Below, in pieces: positions 4,014-5,181 of a stretch of 5,181 nucleotides of DNA. The notes below the pieces were generated by a model. The model did not search any database. It saw nothing but the letters and a program-made list of their open reading frames with translations, and was not told the DNA's origin. Source of the stretch: Clostridiales bacterium (GTDB lineage: Bacteria; Bacillota; Clostridia; Oscillospirales; Oscillospiraceae). The stretch spans positions 1 through 5,181 of the forward strand of contig JAHZEF010000158.1 of NCBI GenBank assembly GCA_019422005.1. The letters are read 5' to 3'. A program made the translations under genes and the position numbers. Position 1 is the first letter of the stretch; each line of letters starts with the position of its first letter.

Positions 4014-5181
4014 GACTGTATAACGACCTTTCCATCATATAGATTTTTCGCTTCCACAATGATCTCATCACCGGGCCACAGGTTGGCGGTACTGGACTTG
4101 TCCAGCTCCACGACGTAGCTCTCGCCGTTGTCGTAAAGGATTGTGACAGGCTTCCATTTGGCGGCGGCGCTTTCGAGGATATAGACGCCGGGGCGGTTTT
4201 CCGCATCCATCCGCAGGGCCTCCTTGGGAACCCGCAGGCCGGCGTAGGAACTGAACACGATATCGGCGGTCTGCTGCCGCAGCAGGGTGACGTTTTGGAT
4301 ATAATCGGAGGAGGAGAGCACCAGCAGACGCTGCCCGCCCTCTTCTTCGCCGATGCGGGTCACGCGCATGGGCAGCGTGCCGTAAAAATCGTGGGAAAAA
4401 CTGACGGATACCTGATCGCCGGCCTTGGTGTCCTGCAGATAGCCGGAAGGGACGGCGGTGACGAAGTACCATGTGGCATCGTCGATCAGCCTGCCGCAGG
4501 CTTTGGCGGGGATTTCGGCGGGCGCCAGAGCGCTGAGCTCCGCGGCGGTCAGGGATGAGAGGCGCTCCGGCGTCAGGACGGATTCGTAGCCGTCCACCGT
4601 GCCGGAGAAATAGCCGGAGGCCGGCGCAGTGATCTGCATGGTGTCGGAGCCGGCAATGGCCTTGAGCTGACTGATTTGGGACTGGAGCGACTGGATCTGC
4701 GTGCGAATTGCAGAGAGGTCGCCCTCATCGGTGCTGCGGCGCAGGACCAGTCCTTTCAGTTCTGCGCTCATATCGGAAACAGAAGCCAGATCCCGCCGGG
4801 CCACATACTGTGCGCAGGCGGTCAGCTCTGTGAGGATTTCGCTGTCAAGGCTGGCGGTGTCCGCCGGGTCAAGGCTGTAGGAATCTGCGTACTGCAGCTG
4901 CTCCAGCTGCGCGGTCAGACGTTCAATTTCGGCCTGCCGCTCCTGGGCGTCGGCGGTCAGATAGCCGGTGGCGACGGTTTGGCCGTGGCCCACCTTTTCG
5001 CCTTCCTTGCGCTCCAGCACTGTAATGGCGTACTGGGAAGACAGGACCGTTTCGCTCCGGACGATGTAACCGTCGGTGTGGAGCCCGGCGCCGGCCTCGT
5101 ATTCAATGGCCTGTACGGTGGTCAGCGGTTCATGGACCGCGGAGAAGACCGCGTAGCCAATATAGCATACAATCACAAGCA
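4010..5181 (-). CDS. HlyD-like membrane-anchored adaptor protein (N-terminus beyond window)
   Basis: At least 390 codons are visible. The GTG at 5176 looks internal: it lies in a hydrophobic run (LVIVCYIGYAVFSAV) that appears to be the end of an N-terminal membrane helix, no ribosome site can be seen, and the frame stays open to the edge. Counting from that GTG, residues about 30-72 form a first biotinyl-lipoyl half (GYIVRSETVL, KEGEKVGHGQTVATG). An alpha-helical hairpin (about 75-175) carries the coiled-coil segments QAEIERLTAQLEQLQ and IRTQIQSLQSQISQLKA. The second lipoyl half follows (ITAPASGYFSGTVDG, 182-196). A beta-barrel region (about 230-388) includes WYFVTAVPSGYL and PGDEIIV. This is the architecture of HlyD/MFP adaptors. 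Gram-positive cells lack an outer membrane, and no ABC, RND or TolC partner is visible, so an export role is uncertain. It is coupled to yggS by a 4-base overlap. Confidence 0.85.
   Translation of the reverse strand, partial: LVIVCYIGYAVFSAVHEPLTTVQAIEYEAGAGLHTDGYIVRSETVLSSQYAITVLERKEGEKVGHGQTVATGYLTADAQERQAEIERLTAQLEQLQYADSYSLDPADTASLDSEILTELTACAQYVARRDLASVSDMSAELKGLVLRRSTDEGDLSAIRTQIQSLQSQISQLKAIAGSDTMQITAPASGYFSGTVDGYESVLTPERLSSLTAAELSALAPAEIPAKACGRLIDDATWYFVTAVPSGYLQDTKAGDQVSVSFSHDFYGTLPMRVTRIGEEEGGQRLLVLSSSDYIQNVTLLRQQTADIVFSSYAGLRVPKEALRMDAENRPGVYILESAAAKWKPVTILYDNGESYVVELDKSSTANLWPGDEIIVEAKNLYDGKVVIQS

Noticed and set aside
5174..5176. GTG at 5176 as the true start of the HlyD-like protein
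   Set aside because: It would begin inside the hydrophobic anchor, the frame remains open to the window edge, and upstream sequence for a ribosome site is not available; the gene is better treated as truncated.

Overview
The window reads as chromosomal DNA from a GC-rich member of the Clostridia, most likely Oscillospiraceae/Ruminococcaceae-like. The grounds are gene order (yggS, sepF, divIVA, then ileS), a T-box leader, AGGAGG-type ribosome binding sites and the style of the DivIVA and SepF sequences. Genus-level placement is inference. Every gene I can support lies on the minus strand, so transcription runs from the right edge to the left edge.

Layout in the direction of transcription. (1) 5181-4010: a membrane-anchored HlyD-like adaptor protein whose N-terminus is cut by the window edge. 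(2) 4013-3315: the PLP-binding protein YggS/YlmE, whose start overlaps the previous stop in an ATGA. (3) 3286-2786: SepF, the FtsZ membrane anchor. (4) 2762-2064: DivIVA, starting with TTG. Gaps here are -4, 28 and 23 bases, so these four genes look like one operon. (5) 2063-1786: a very GC-rich spacer with several inverted repeats and no convincing gene. (6) 1785-1466: a near-perfect sigma-A promoter followed by an isoleucine T-box riboswitch with specifier AUC, antiterminator and intrinsic terminator. (7) 1465-1277: a 62-residue four-cysteine zinc-ribbon protein (DUF6487-like). (8) 1232-1: ileS, isoleucyl-tRNA synthetase, the first 410 codons; it runs off the left edge.

The first block is a shortened version of the Gram-positive ylm/divIVA division cluster: SepF anchors and bundles FtsZ, DivIVA marks curved membrane, and YggS handles PLP homeostasis. 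The HlyD-like protein is the member without a known job. The second block is a separate unit switched on by uncharged tRNA-Ile. The T-box sits in front of the small zinc-ribbon gene, so that protein should be induced together with IleRS during isoleucine starvation.

I see no mobile element, CRISPR array, tRNA or rRNA. The most interesting points are the small protein under T-box control, the orphan HlyD-like gene in a division operon, and the structured GC-rich spacer. None amounts to a clearly new system.
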